A stretch of DNA of 28,584 bases from SIG578 sp964508295 (GTDB lineage Bacteria; Bacillota; Clostridia; Oscillospirales; Ruminococcaceae): NCBI GenBank assembly GCA_964508295.1, contig CAZDSQ010000015.1, positions 1 to 28,584 on the forward strand, written 5' to 3'. Each line of letters begins with the position of its first letter. The stretch's first letter is position 1. The notes beneath the pieces are model-generated. The model was not told where the DNA came from and searched no databases. It worked only from the letters and a program-made list of their open reading frames with translations. Of the stretch, positions 1 to 7,883 are shown one piece after another. Position numbers and translations under genes: made by a program.

Positions 1-3
1 ATT

Positions 4-83
4 TTGTAGGGACAGGCGTCCTCGACTGTCCGAGGGCATTTGCTGAATACACAAACGGACAGTCCGGAGGCCTGTCCCTACAA
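4..83. repeat. Palindromic intergenic repeat
   Basis: An 80-nt imperfect palindrome with outer arms TTGTAGGGACAGGC (4-17) and GCCTGTCCCTACAA (70-83), and inner arms GACTGTCCG (24-32) and CGGACAGTC (56-64). It has no coding content. The TTGTAGGGAC start recurs at 28308, so this looks like a dispersed, non-autonomous repeat family, as is common in Oscillospiraceae intergenic DNA (the family assignment is from memory). Confidence 0.6.
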
Positions 84-133
84 GTTAAAATAAATAATAT
101 ATTAAACGGATAGCAAAGTATGTAAAAGAACAG

Positions 134-165
134 AAAAATCCAGCCGAAACCTCGGCTGGATTTTT
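134..165. terminator. Bidirectional intrinsic terminator
   Basis: Perfect 14-bp stem AAAAATCCAGCCGA / TCGGCTGGATTTTT with loop AACC. Read leftward it lies 45 nt after the stop of the fusion gene at 210 and ends in a U run. Read rightward it also ends in five U. Confidence 0.8.
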
Positions 166-209
166 GGTTTAGGTAATGATGTTTGTGTGAATTTTACTTT
201 TTCAAACGC

Positions 210-1328
210 TTATTTAGGAATATTAAGAATATCCATGATCTGCTCGACGGCGTCGTCGTAGGACTCGAAGTCCACAACGTAGTCGCAAAGCTCTTGGTTT
301 TTCTGCTCGTATTCGATTGCGGTGAGGCGGTTTACCTTATCCTCGATCGAGGAATTTTTGCGCAGAATGTTTGCCATCAGCGCCTTTTTGTCGCGTTTTA
401 TGTAGATGGTTACAACATTCTTAAAATGGGTGCGAAGCGCCATGGCACCGCAGATGTCCATTGTGGTTAAGACCCACTTGCCCTGCGAAAGTATTCTGTC
501 AACGTCGGCCTTGCGTGAGCCGTAGCCGTGTCCCGAGTACATTGTTGACTGCAGAAACTCTCCGCTGTCGCACATTTCTCTAAAATGCTCGAGCGAAACG
601 TAGTTGTACCAAGCGTTTTCCTCGATTGCGGTGGGGTCGTTGGTGGTGTAGCTCATAAGCTTTTGGTACTTGTCTGTCTTTTTGAGCAGTTTAGTTGCAA
701 TCTTTGATTTGCCGCTTCCCGAGGGGCCGACAAGCACAACTATCTTAGGCTTGCCGCGAAAACCGCCGTCAGCGCTAACCGAGTAGCTCTCTGCGATAAC
801 CTCAACAAGCTTTAAAAATTCGTCGTAATTATTGACCGCAAGCATTCCCGTTGCATCGTGGTTCCAAGGACGGCGCATCAAAATGGGATACTTTGCTTTG
901 GAATTTAAAATGTTGTGCATAGCATCGTCAAAAAGAATGTCGGTCTGTATCTTGTCCTTGCTTGAGCCCATGTAAATGTGGTCGGCGGGAATTTCGGGAA
1001 ACTCCTCCATTATTCTTTGGGCGCGAATGCCCATAAACTGCGGGGGAACTGCGGTTGAAATGTAAACCTCGGTCATCTGCGAGAGACGGCGGACAAACTC
1101 CTTTGCACCCTCGTAAACGGGCTGGGTGCGGTAAAACTCGGCATCGCTGAAATAGGGATAAATGGTGTCCGCACGCGTTCCGTTCATACCCCAGCTACTC
1201 TTTTCGTAGATTGTCATAGGCGGGTCAAATTTGTGCTTTTCGTTGGCAAGACGAATTGCATAAGAGGTGCACTCCATAAGCAAGTCGTCAACGTCAAGTG
1301 CTGTGGATAATCTATATTTTCTGTTCAT
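210..1328 (-). CDS. HAD-family 5'-nucleotidase / guanylate-kinase-like fusion protein
   Basis: 372 aa, two domains. Residues 5-185 resemble the NT5C-type HAD deoxynucleotidase family: motif I D12-V-D14-D15, motif II S91-T92 (YISTAVP), motif III lysine near K124/K126, motif IV D134-D135. Residues 195-372 follow guanylate kinase: P-loop GPSGSGKS at 201-208, SYTT at 226-229, YNYVS at 241-245, FLQ at 258-260, D291. The usual GMP-contacting residues are changed: the two arginines of TTRxPR are N230 and T233, and the glutamate of FLE is Q260. Nucleoside monophosphate phosphotransfer is therefore plausible but GMP specificity is doubtful. Role inferred: nucleotide or nucleotide-like turnover in the cytoplasm. 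The ATG at 1328 has an AGGAGG site 8 nt upstream (1337-1342). It is monocistronic, with its own promoter at 1403-1431. Confidence 0.8.
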   Translation of the reverse strand: MNRKYRLSTALDVDDLLMECTSYAIRLANEKHKFDPPMTIYEKSSWGMNGTRADTIYPYFSDAEFYRTQPVYEGAKEFVRRLSQMTEVYISTAVPPQFMGIRAQRIMEEFPEIPADHIYMGSSKDKIQTDILFDDAMHNILNSKAKYPILMRRPWNHDATGMLAVNNYDEFLKLVEVIAESYSVSADGGFRGKPKIVVLVGPSGSGKSKIATKLLKKTDKYQKLMSYTTNDPTAIEENAWYNYVSLEHFREMCDSGEFLQSTMYSGHGYGSRKADVDRILSQGKWVLTTMDICGAMALRTHFKNVVTIYIKRDKKALMANILRKNSSIEDKVNRLTAIEYEQKNQELCDYVVDFESYDDAVEQIMDILNIPK

Positions 1329-1345
1329 GAGTTTTGCCTCCTTTT

Positions 1346-1397
1346 AAAAAAAGCAGCCTGCCGTGTTTGATACAGAAACCACGGAAAGCTGCCTTTA
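1346..1397 (-). terminator. Terminator-like hairpin in the leader of the fusion gene
   Basis: On the minus strand AAGGCAGC pairs with GCTGCTTT and CCGTG with CACGG, extended by GTTT/AAAC around a short loop, followed by seven U. It would terminate the AraC-family gene upstream. However, the predicted start site of the 1403-1431 promoter (about 1396) is at its left foot, so it also forms the whole 5' leader of the fusion mRNA and could act as an attenuator or 5' stabiliser. Confidence 0.65.
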
Positions 1398-1402
1398 TTT
1401 GT

Positions 1403-1431
1403 ATTATATGGACTTTTACGGTAAAAATCAA
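1403..1431 (-). promoter_or_regulatory. Sigma-A promoter of the fusion gene
   Basis: Minus strand TTGATT (1431-1426), a 17-nt spacer, and TATAAT (1408-1403). The -35 overlaps the stop codon of the AraC-family gene. The spacing is ideal and the -10 is perfect. Confidence 0.7.
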
Positions 1432-2222
1432 GTATTTTTTTGCGATAGGCTTTTTCGGTACTGCGAGGGGGATACCCCGTAACGCTTTTGAAAGGCTCGG
1501 TTAAAGGTGCGAATGGTGGAAAAACCCGCGCGGTCGGATATTTCTGTAATGGGAAAATTTCTGTCCTCTAAAAGACCCAGTGCGTCTGAGAGGCGTAGGG
1601 AATTTATGTAGTCGCAGAAATTCATATTAAGGCGGTTGCTGAAAATGTGCGAAATGTGGCTTCGGCTTATGTGCAGGCTCTCTGAAATGTCAGAAATGGT
1701 AAGGTTTTCCTTGTAATGCCACGCGCAGTATTGCAGAATACTCGAAACACAGTCACGCGAAACGCGGCTTTTTTCAATATCGAGATTTTTAAGCAGCTTG
1801 CCGAAAACAAGGGTAAGGTATGCCGTTATCTGCGGGCTGTCGCCGTCGCGCAGGAACTCAGAGAGTGCCGTTTCAAGAAGAAATGCAAGGTTATCGTTGT
1901 CATTTTTAGGAATGTAGAGCGAAGACTGAGGCAGATTGTCGTAAAACATATTTTCGTAAGAAAAAAGTCGGGACGGTTTTATGATAAGCAGAATGTAATC
2001 GCCGTCATAAAGGCAGTCGCTGTAATAATGCACCTGATTTGGAAAGGTGATAAAAAAGCTGTTGTCGCAAAGAAAATACTCCTTGCCGTCGCAAAAGGCG
2101 GTACCTTCGCCGCGTCGAACGTAGATAAGCTCAATGTCGTCGTGAATATGCGGCGGGAAGTTAAGCGAATTGGTGTATTCAAAATAAAGCTTGGTCTTGG
2201 TTTCGCGAAAAAAATCCTGCAC
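1428..2222 (-). CDS. AraC-family transcriptional regulator
   Basis: About 264 aa. The N-terminal half is a cupin-like ligand-sensing domain with the family signature PPHIHDDIELIYV. The C-terminal hundred residues are the paired AraC HTH domain, with LTISDISESLHISRSHISHIF as the first helix-turn-helix region and the second ending in FNRAFQKRYGVSPSQYRKS. It is divergent from the GH3 glycosidase, so it probably senses a sugar and controls that gene (inference). Start choice: there is no ATG. GTG at 2222 sits 6 nt after AGAGGTG, whereas the in-frame GTG at 2231 lies inside that ribosome site and adds only three residues. Confidence 0.88.
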   Translation of the reverse strand: MQDFFRETKTKLYFEYTNSLNFPPHIHDDIELIYVRRGEGTAFCDGKEYFLCDNSFFITFPNQVHYYSDCLYDGDYILLIIKPSRLFSYENMFYDNLPQSSLYIPKNDNDNLAFLLETALSEFLRDGDSPQITAYLTLVFGKLLKNLDIEKSRVSRDCVSSILQYCAWHYKENLTISDISESLHISRSHISHIFSNRLNMNFCDYINSLRLSDALGLLEDRNFPITEISDRAGFSTIRTFNRAFQKRYGVSPSQYRKSLSQKNT

Positions 2223-2265
2223 TTTTATCACCTCTGCACTTTTTGTCTTGTTTTTTTAATTTATT

Positions 2266-2304
2266 TACTTGAATAATAGCACAATTTATCTTATTATTCA
2301 AGTA
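2266..2304. promoter_or_regulatory. Symmetric divergent promoter/operator for araC-type gene and GH3 gene
   Basis: Perfect 13-bp inverted repeat TACTTGAATAATA (2266-2278) / TATTATTCAAGTA (2292-2304), centre 13 nt. Rightward: TTGAAT 2269-2274, 17 nt, TATTAT 2292-2297. Leftward, by symmetry: TTGAAT 2301-2296, 17 nt, TATTAT 2278-2273. Each arm thus carries the -35 of one promoter and the -10 of the other, so the two promoters are identical and fully overlapping. Confidence 0.6.
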
Positions 2305-2338
2305 GAAAGACCTATTTTTTAAATAAGGAGCGGTGAAA

Positions 2339-4675
2339 ATGAACATAGTTCGTCCTTCAAACAAACCTAAAGCAGAGAAATGGGCAAGATATAAGTACAA
2401 TCTTACCACGCCTATCGGTGAAAACGGAAAAATGGTTACCGGTTGCAAGGAGCATATCGACCTCTCGCGAAAAGCGGCGGGCGAGGGAATGGTGCTTTTA
2501 GAAAACAACGGCATTTTGCCCTTAAAAGAGGGAAGTAGACTCGCGCTTTTCGGCATCGGCAGCCTTGACTATGTTAAGGGCGGAGGCGGAAGCGGGCAGG
2601 TCTACTGCGCCTACACACGAAATATTTACGAGGGCTTTAAAGAGAAAGAACCGCGCTTTTCGGTTTACGAGCCGCTTACCAAATATTACTACGACTACAC
2701 GCTGCCGCTTCTTTCGCAGTATGACGCTAAGAACGACAGTGAAAGCTTGTTTGACGAGATAGAGCTCCCCGAAAGCCTAATTAAAGCCGCTGCAGAGGAG
2801 TGCGACGTTGCGGTAATAACAATTCATCGTTTTTCAGGTGAGGGCTGGGACAGAAGCGCCAAAAAAGGCGATTTTTATCTGACCGACACCGAGCAAAAGC
2901 TCATAGACGATGTAACGGCGGCTTTCGAGCATAGCGTTGTAGTTCTTGATGTCGGCGGAATGGTTGACGTTTCGTATATACAGGAAAACAAAAAGATAGA
3001 TGCCGCCCTGCTCGCATGGCAGGCGGGAATGGAGGGCGGGCTTGCCGTTGCTGACATTCTTTGCGGCGATGTAAACCCTTCGGGCAAGCTGGTTGACACC
3101 TTTGCAAAAACCTTTGCCGACTACCCCTCGGCAGACACCTTTCACGAGAGTAACGATTACGTCTGCTACTACGAGGATATTTATGTAGGCTACCGTTATT
3201 TTGAAACCATCCCCGAGGCAAAGGATAGGGTAGTTTACCCCTTCGGCTACGGCCTTTCATATACCGATTTTGAAATAAGCGAGCCTGAGGCTGAGTTTAC
3301 CGAGGACAGCGTTAAAATCAAAGTTTCGGTTAAAAATGTCGGCAAAATGGCGGGCAAAGAGGTCGTTCAGGTTTATTACAGCGCCCCTCAGGGCGTTTTA
3401 GGAAAGCCTGCTATAGAGCTTGCCGCTTTCCAAAAAACACGCCTTTTAGAGCCAAACGAGAGCCAGAAAATAGAGCTTACCTTTAAAATTTCCGATATGG
3501 CAAGCTATGACGATTTGGGCAAGCTTCAAATGTCTGCTTATCTTTTAGAGGGCGGCGAGTACCGCTTCTTTGTCGGAAACTCCTGCCGAAATCTTAAAGA
3601 GGCGAAAGAAAAGTACACAGTCAGCGAGCCGTTTGTTGTAATAGAGCAGCTTTCGCAGCTCTGCGCTCCCAATAAAATTTTCAAAAGAATGCTGTCTGAC
3701 GGTTCTTTTGAGGCTCTCCCCGAATTTCCTATAAAGGAATATGCCGAGGCAGATTACATAAATCCTGCCAAGGCTCCCGAAAGGGAAAAGCCTGCGCAGT
3801 TTGTAGAGGTTGCTGAGGGTAAAATAACCCTCGAGGAATTTATAGCGCAGATGACAGACGACGAGCTTGTTTCTATGGTAAGCGGAATTAAAAACCGCGG
3901 TGTTGCTAACACATGCGGAATGGGCGGAATTGATAGGCTCGGTATCCCCGCATTTATGACGGTTGACGGACCTGCGGGTGTCAGAATAAAGCCTGAGGTA
4001 GCTATCCCGACAACAGCCTTCCCCTGCGCGACCCTCATAGCTTGCAGTTGGAATACCGATATTATGTACGAGATAGGCAAGGCGGGAGCTTTAGAGTGCA
4101 AGGAAAACGGACTTGCCGTCTGGCTTACCCCTGCGCTTAATATTCATAGGAACGCCTTGTGTGGCAGAAACTTTGAGTATTTCAGCGAGGATCCGCTTGT
4201 TGCGGGAAAATTTGCCGCCGCCAAGGTCAAGGGAATTCAGAGTCAGGGCATCGCCTGCAGCGCAAAGCACTTTGCCTGCAACAACAAGGAAAGCAACAGA
4301 ATTCACAGCGACAGCCGCCTTTCCGAGCGTGCATTGAGAGAGATATATCTCAAGGGCTTTGAGATCTGCGTTAAAGAGGCGGATCCTTGGACAATTATGA
4401 CGGGCTATAACATCATAAACGGCAGAAGATGCTGTGAAAGCTACGAGCAGTTAGAGCTTATCTTGCGTGGTGAATGGGGCTTTAAGGGAATGGTAACGAG
4501 TGACTGGTGGGTTCCTTGCAATCAGCCAAACTGCGTCAAGGCGGGCAACGACATCCGTATGCCGATAGGTTTCCCCGACGTGCTAAAAGAGGCGCTTTCA
4601 ATAAGAAAACTTAAGCGTTCATCACTTGAAATATGCACAAAGCAAATACTTGAAATGTTCTTAAAAATCGATTAA
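2339..4675 (+). CDS. GH3 glycoside hydrolase with permuted domain order (beta-glucosidase-like)
   Basis: 778 aa, no signal peptide, so cytoplasmic. Retaining GH3 enzymes remove non-reducing beta-linked sugars from oligosaccharides. Domain order is swapped: the GH3 C-terminal (alpha/beta sandwich) domain comes first, starting at LSRKAAGEGMVLLENN (about 42-57) and ending near YPFGYGLSY (about 300). The fibronectin-III-like domain follows (about 310-415), and the GH3 TIM-barrel domain is last (about 500-730), with GRNFEYFSEDP, SAKHFACNN and nucleophile D722 in TSDWW. This order is known in GH3 enzymes of Ruminococcus albus and Butyrivibrio, so it is not a broken gene. ATG 2339 has AAGGAG 8 nt upstream; the in-frame GTG at 2333 is too close to it. 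Exact substrate not determinable. Confidence 0.9.
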   Translation: MNIVRPSNKPKAEKWARYKYNLTTPIGENGKMVTGCKEHIDLSRKAAGEGMVLLENNGILPLKEGSRLALFGIGSLDYVKGGGGSGQVYCAYTRNIYEGFKEKEPRFSVYEPLTKYYYDYTLPLLSQYDAKNDSESLFDEIELPESLIKAAAEECDVAVITIHRFSGEGWDRSAKKGDFYLTDTEQKLIDDVTAAFEHSVVVLDVGGMVDVSYIQENKKIDAALLAWQAGMEGGLAVADILCGDVNPSGKLVDTFAKTFADYPSADTFHESNDYVCYYEDIYVGYRYFETIPEAKDRVVYPFGYGLSYTDFEISEPEAEFTEDSVKIKVSVKNVGKMAGKEVVQVYYSAPQGVLGKPAIELAAFQKTRLLEPNESQKIELTFKISDMASYDDLGKLQMSAYLLEGGEYRFFVGNSCRNLKEAKEKYTVSEPFVVIEQLSQLCAPNKIFKRMLSDGSFEALPEFPIKEYAEADYINPAKAPEREKPAQFVEVAEGKITLEEFIAQMTDDELVSMVSGIKNRGVANTCGMGGIDRLGIPAFMTVDGPAGVRIKPEVAIPTTAFPCATLIACSWNTDIMYEIGKAGALECKENGLAVWLTPALNIHRNALCGRNFEYFSEDPLVAGKFAAAKVKGIQSQGIACSAKHFACNNKESNRIHSDSRLSERALREIYLKGFEICVKEADPWTIMTGYNIINGRRCCESYEQLELILRGEWGFKGMVTSDWWVPCNQPNCVKAGNDIRMPIGFPDVLKEALSIRKLKRSSLEICTKQILEMFLKID

Positions 4676-4678
4676 ATA

Positions 4679-4707
4679 AGTGCCGCAAGCCATTGGCTTG
4701 CGGCACT
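4679..4707 (+). terminator. Hairpin after GH3 gene
   Basis: Perfect 13-bp stem AGTGCCGCAAGCC / GGCTTGCGGCACT with loop ATT, directly after the stop. The following T run is weak (GGATTTTG), so termination may be partial. Confidence 0.6.
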
Positions 4708-4741
4708 GGATTTTGTGCTATAAAATATTTTTGCAAAAGAG

Positions 4742-4770
4742 TGGAAAAATTTAAAATAATATAGTATAAT
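4742..4770 (+). promoter_or_regulatory. Probable promoter of trkA-trkH
   Basis: TATAAT at 4765-4770 with a poor -35 (TGGAAA, 4742-4747) at 17 nt. It lies in AT-rich DNA 34 nt before the trkA start. Confidence 0.4.
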
Positions 4771-4804
4771 ATAGCCACTTATTATATGTAAAGGAAAATG
4801 GTAA

Positions 4805-6163
4805 ATGAAGATTGTTGTTGCCGGTTGCGGTAAAATAGGAACTACAATTATTGCGAGCTTGGTCGCTGAGGGTCATGATATCGTTGCCCTTGATATTTCT
4901 TCTCAGGCGATTGAGGAAATTACTAATATTTACGATGTAATGTGTATCTGTGGATCCAGTACCGACTGTAATATTCTTTCAGAGGCAGGAGTAGAGCAGG
5001 CGGAGCTTTTCGTTTCGGTAACCGGCTCTGATGAGATAAATATGCTAAGCTGCTTCCTTGCTAAGAAAATGGGAGCTAAGAACACTATCTCCCGAATTCG
5101 CAGCCCGCACTATAATGAAAACAGCCTTGGCTTTATAAAACAGCAGCTTGACCTTAATGTTTCGATAAATCCCGAGCAGATGGTTGCTCGCGCCCTATAC
5201 GATATTTTAAGATTTCCCAGCGCGGTTAATATTGAAACATTTTCCGCAAGACAATTTGAAATGATAGAAATGCGCTTAAAGTCCGATTCGCTTTTAGATG
5301 GGCTTTCGCTTTCTGAAACAAGAAAGAAGTACCCGGGTAATTACCTTATTGGTATGGTTCAGCGCGATGATGAAGTTTTCATCCCTGACGGTAATTTCGT
5401 TATCCGCGGCGGCGATAAGATCGGTCTTACTGCATCTCCCGCGGAAATTCAGAAGCTTTTAAAGCGCTTGGGTCTTTTCCAAAAACAAGCAAAGAGCGTT
5501 ATGATTCTTGGCGCCAGCACAACGGCTTACTACCTTGCAAAAGCCTTGCTTGCAACGGGTCACACCGTTAAGATAATTGATAAAGACAGAGAAAGATGCG
5601 AGTATATCAGCAGCGAGCTTCCCGAGGCAATCGTTATCTACGGGGACGGCGCTCAGCAGGAGCTTCTCTTGGAAGAGGGAATTGCAACAACTGACGCTTT
5701 TGTTTCGCTTACGGGATATGATGAAGAAAATATCCTTATTTCGATTTTTGCAAACAGCTTAAATGTTCCTAAGGTTATAACCAAGGTAAACCGCGGCGAG
5801 CTGTCTTCCATGGCTGAAAAGCTCGGACTTGATACCATTGTGTCTCCGAAAAAGGTCGTTTCGGATATCCTTTCAAGGCATGCAAGAGCAATTCAGAACT
5901 CGCTTGGCAGTAACGTTGAGAGGCTCTATAAGCTTGTTGACGGAAGGGCCGAGGCTCTTGAATTTAAGGTTACTCCTGCATTTGAGTATCAGCAGATCTC
6001 GCTTAAGGATATTAAATTCAAGCCCAACACTCTTATTGCAGGAATTATCCGTAATAAAAAGCCTTTTATCCCTTCAGGTAATGATGTTATTATGGCTGGG
6101 GATAGAGTTGTTGTTCTTTCGGCAGGTCACCAGATGAATGATTTGTCAGATGCAATAAGGTAG
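4805..6163 (+). CDS. trkA: Trk potassium uptake regulatory subunit TrkA
   Basis: 452 aa, the usual length for a two-repeat TrkA. It is a cytoplasmic NAD(H)/nucleotide-binding gating ring for TrkH. Two tandem RCK units are visible: the first Rossmann fold starts GCGKIG at 8-12 with acidic residue D30 (ALDIS), and the first TrkA_C domain ends near residue 220. The second starts SVMILGASTTAYYLAKALL with acidic IIDKD, and the second TrkA_C domain ends at AGDRVVVLSAG. It precedes trkH by 17 nt, so the two form an operon. The start ATG 4805 follows AAAGGA at about 10 nt; another ATG at 4798 is out of frame. Confidence 0.95.
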   Translation: MKIVVAGCGKIGTTIIASLVAEGHDIVALDISSQAIEEITNIYDVMCICGSSTDCNILSEAGVEQAELFVSVTGSDEINMLSCFLAKKMGAKNTISRIRSPHYNENSLGFIKQQLDLNVSINPEQMVARALYDILRFPSAVNIETFSARQFEMIEMRLKSDSLLDGLSLSETRKKYPGNYLIGMVQRDDEVFIPDGNFVIRGGDKIGLTASPAEIQKLLKRLGLFQKQAKSVMILGASTTAYYLAKALLATGHTVKIIDKDRERCEYISSELPEAIVIYGDGAQQELLLEEGIATTDAFVSLTGYDEENILISIFANSLNVPKVITKVNRGELSSMAEKLGLDTIVSPKKVVSDILSRHARAIQNSLGSNVERLYKLVDGRAEALEFKVTPAFEYQQISLKDIKFKPNTLIAGIIRNKKPFIPSGNDVIMAGDRVVVLSAGHQMNDLSDAIR

Positions 6164-6180
6164 GTACGAAAGGAAAAAAT

Positions 6181-7623
6181 ATGAACCGCAGAATGATTTT
6201 TTACACTCTCGGAAAGCTTCTCGTGGCTCTCGCTGTACTGCTTTTGCTTCCGACGGTCGTTTCGCTTATCTATAAAGAGTCCTGCACGCTGGCGTTTGTA
6301 ATAACCGTGGCAGTTTCCCTTGTGCTCGGCCTTTTGCTGTCTTTCCTTTCAAAGCCGTCATCTCATGTTATTTATGCAAGAGAGGGCTTTGCAATTGTTG
6401 CGCTTGTGTGGCTTTCAATGTCAGTTATCGGAGCGTTACCCTATGTAATAAGCGGCGAGATAACCTCATTTGCAGATGCATGGTTTGAAACCGTCAGCGG
6501 ATTCACGACAACCGGCGCATCAATACTGCGTGATGTTGAATCTATGAGCCACGGACTTCTCTTTTGGCGTAGCTTTACTCACTGGATAGGCGGTATGGGA
6601 GTTTTAGTTTTCGTTATGGCGCTGCTTCCAAATGTGTCCGACCGCTCTATTCATATCCTGCGTGCCGAGGTACCCGGTCCAATAGTCGGAAAGCTTGTGC
6701 CGAGAGTTAAGGACACCGCAAAAATTCTTTATATTATTTATGTGGTTTTAACTGTTGTTGAGGTCATCTTTTTGCTTGCGGGCGGAATGCCGCTTTTCGA
6801 TAGCCTTCTTCACGCCTTCGGAACGGCGGGAACAGGCGGCTTTGGCATAAAGGCAGACGGTCTTGCAGGCTATAGCCCGTATCTGCAATGGGTAATTGCG
6901 ATATTTATGCTGATTTTCGGCGTAAACTTTAACCTGTATTATTTTATTTTAATTCGCAAGGCTAAGCTGGCATTTCAGAGCAGAGAATTATGGTGCTATC
7001 TTGGTATAGTTGCAGTTGCGTCTGCGGCAATATGTGTAAACATCTATCCCATGTATGAGAACTTTTCCGAGGTCTTGCGTCAGGCTGTATTTCAGGTTTC
7101 GTCCATTGTTACAACGACGGGCTATGCAACTACAGACTTTAATCTTTGGCCTGCATTCTCAAAGGGCGTGCTGTTTGTACTTCTCTTTGTTGGCGCCTGC
7201 GCAGGCTCAACAGCGGGTGGACTCAAAATATCAAGAGTTATGCTTATATTTAAGATAATCGGCAGAGAGATCCGCCGCCTTATCCATCCTCGCTCGGTAG
7301 CCAAGGTTAAACTTGAGGGAAAGAGTGTTGACGAAGCCACGCTCGATGGTGTAACAACCTATTTTGCGGTTTATATGGTAGGTATTATAGTCACATTTTT
7401 GGTGCTGTCGCTTGAACCGTTTGGCATTGAAACAAACTTTTCTGCCGCAGTTTCCTGCTTTAACAATGTCGGTCCCGGCTTTGCGGGAGTAGGCCCTGCT
7501 TCAAGCTATGCCGATTATTCGGCTCTTTCCAAGATCGTTATGTCGGTTGCGATGTTACTCGGAAGGCTTGAAATTTATCCTCTCTTAATAGTATTTATCC
7601 CAAGCTTTTGGAAAAAAGACTAA
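6181..7623 (+). CDS. trkH: Trk potassium transporter membrane subunit TrkH
   Basis: 480 aa, multi-span inner membrane protein with the four pore-loop repeats of the Trk/Ktr/HKT superfamily: TTTGAS near residue 110, GTAGTGGFG near 216, TTTGYAT near 310 and NNVGPGFAG near 430. The central filter glycine is present in all four, consistent with K+ selectivity. It works with TrkA just upstream. Length fits TrkH (about 480) rather than KtrB. ATG 6181 is preceded by AAAGGA at a short distance. The gene is followed by a hairpin array and a terminator shared with metA from the other side. Confidence 0.95.
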   Translation: MNRRMIFYTLGKLLVALAVLLLLPTVVSLIYKESCTLAFVITVAVSLVLGLLLSFLSKPSSHVIYAREGFAIVALVWLSMSVIGALPYVISGEITSFADAWFETVSGFTTTGASILRDVESMSHGLLFWRSFTHWIGGMGVLVFVMALLPNVSDRSIHILRAEVPGPIVGKLVPRVKDTAKILYIIYVVLTVVEVIFLLAGGMPLFDSLLHAFGTAGTGGFGIKADGLAGYSPYLQWVIAIFMLIFGVNFNLYYFILIRKAKLAFQSRELWCYLGIVAVASAAICVNIYPMYENFSEVLRQAVFQVSSIVTTTGYATTDFNLWPAFSKGVLFVLLFVGACAGSTAGGLKISRVMLIFKIIGREIRRLIHPRSVAKVKLEGKSVDEATLDGVTTYFAVYMVGIIVTFLVLSLEPFGIETNFSAAVSCFNNVGPGFAGVGPASSYADYSALSKIVMSVAMLLGRLEIYPLLIVFIPSFWKKD

Positions 7624-7637
7624 AGCTAAACGCAATG

Positions 7638-7811
7638 AAATAAATCCCTGACGGGCTTTATGAAGTATCCTGCGGATATGAAGTAGCTTACGCTATGAAG
7701 TACGCTGAGGCGCATTGGGGATTTATTTTACTTCATATTCGGTGAAAACCGAATACTTCATAATTATCAAAAGATAATTACTTCATATTTTGCTTTTGCA
7801 AAATACTTCAT
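7638..7811. repeat. Array of 7-nt repeats alternating with small hairpins
   Basis: Three ATGAAGT copies (7660, 7678, 7695) are followed by four copies of the complement ACTTCAT at 7730, 7755, 7780 and 7805, exactly 25 nt apart. Each 18-nt spacer in the right half is a perfect 7-bp hairpin with a 4-nt loop, different in sequence every time (GAAA, AAAA, TTTT loops). Left-half spacers are smaller hairpins (ATCC-TGC-GGAT, AGC-TTAC-GCT, CGC-TGAG-GCG). AAATAAATCCC (7638-7648) and GGGATTTATTT (7718-7728) bracket the left half. It sits between convergent trkH and metA and contains no gene. Confidence 0.85.
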
Positions 7812-7817
7812 AAAAAT

Positions 7818-7855
7818 AAAATCACCATAGACTAAAATGAGTCTATGGTGATTTT
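7818..7855. terminator. Bidirectional terminator between trkH and metA
   Basis: Perfect 15-bp stem AAAATCACCATAGAC / GTCTATGGTGATTTT with an 8-nt loop. U runs follow on both strands, serving the convergent trkAH and metYA operons. Confidence 0.85.
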
Positions 7856-7883
7856 TTATAAGTAGAAATAGGTAGTATGAGTA

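Noticed and set aside
1716..2276. Long plus-strand open frame opposite the AraC-type gene
   Set aside because: Its sequence is the antisense of a clear AraC protein, has no family features, and has no ribosome site.
2339..4675. GH3 gene as a frameshifted or rearranged pseudogene
   Set aside because: All three domains are intact in one frame and the swapped order is known in this family.
7660..7811. CRISPR-like array
   Set aside because: Repeats are only 7 nt, spacers are self-complementary hairpins, orientation flips midway, and no cas gene is nearby.
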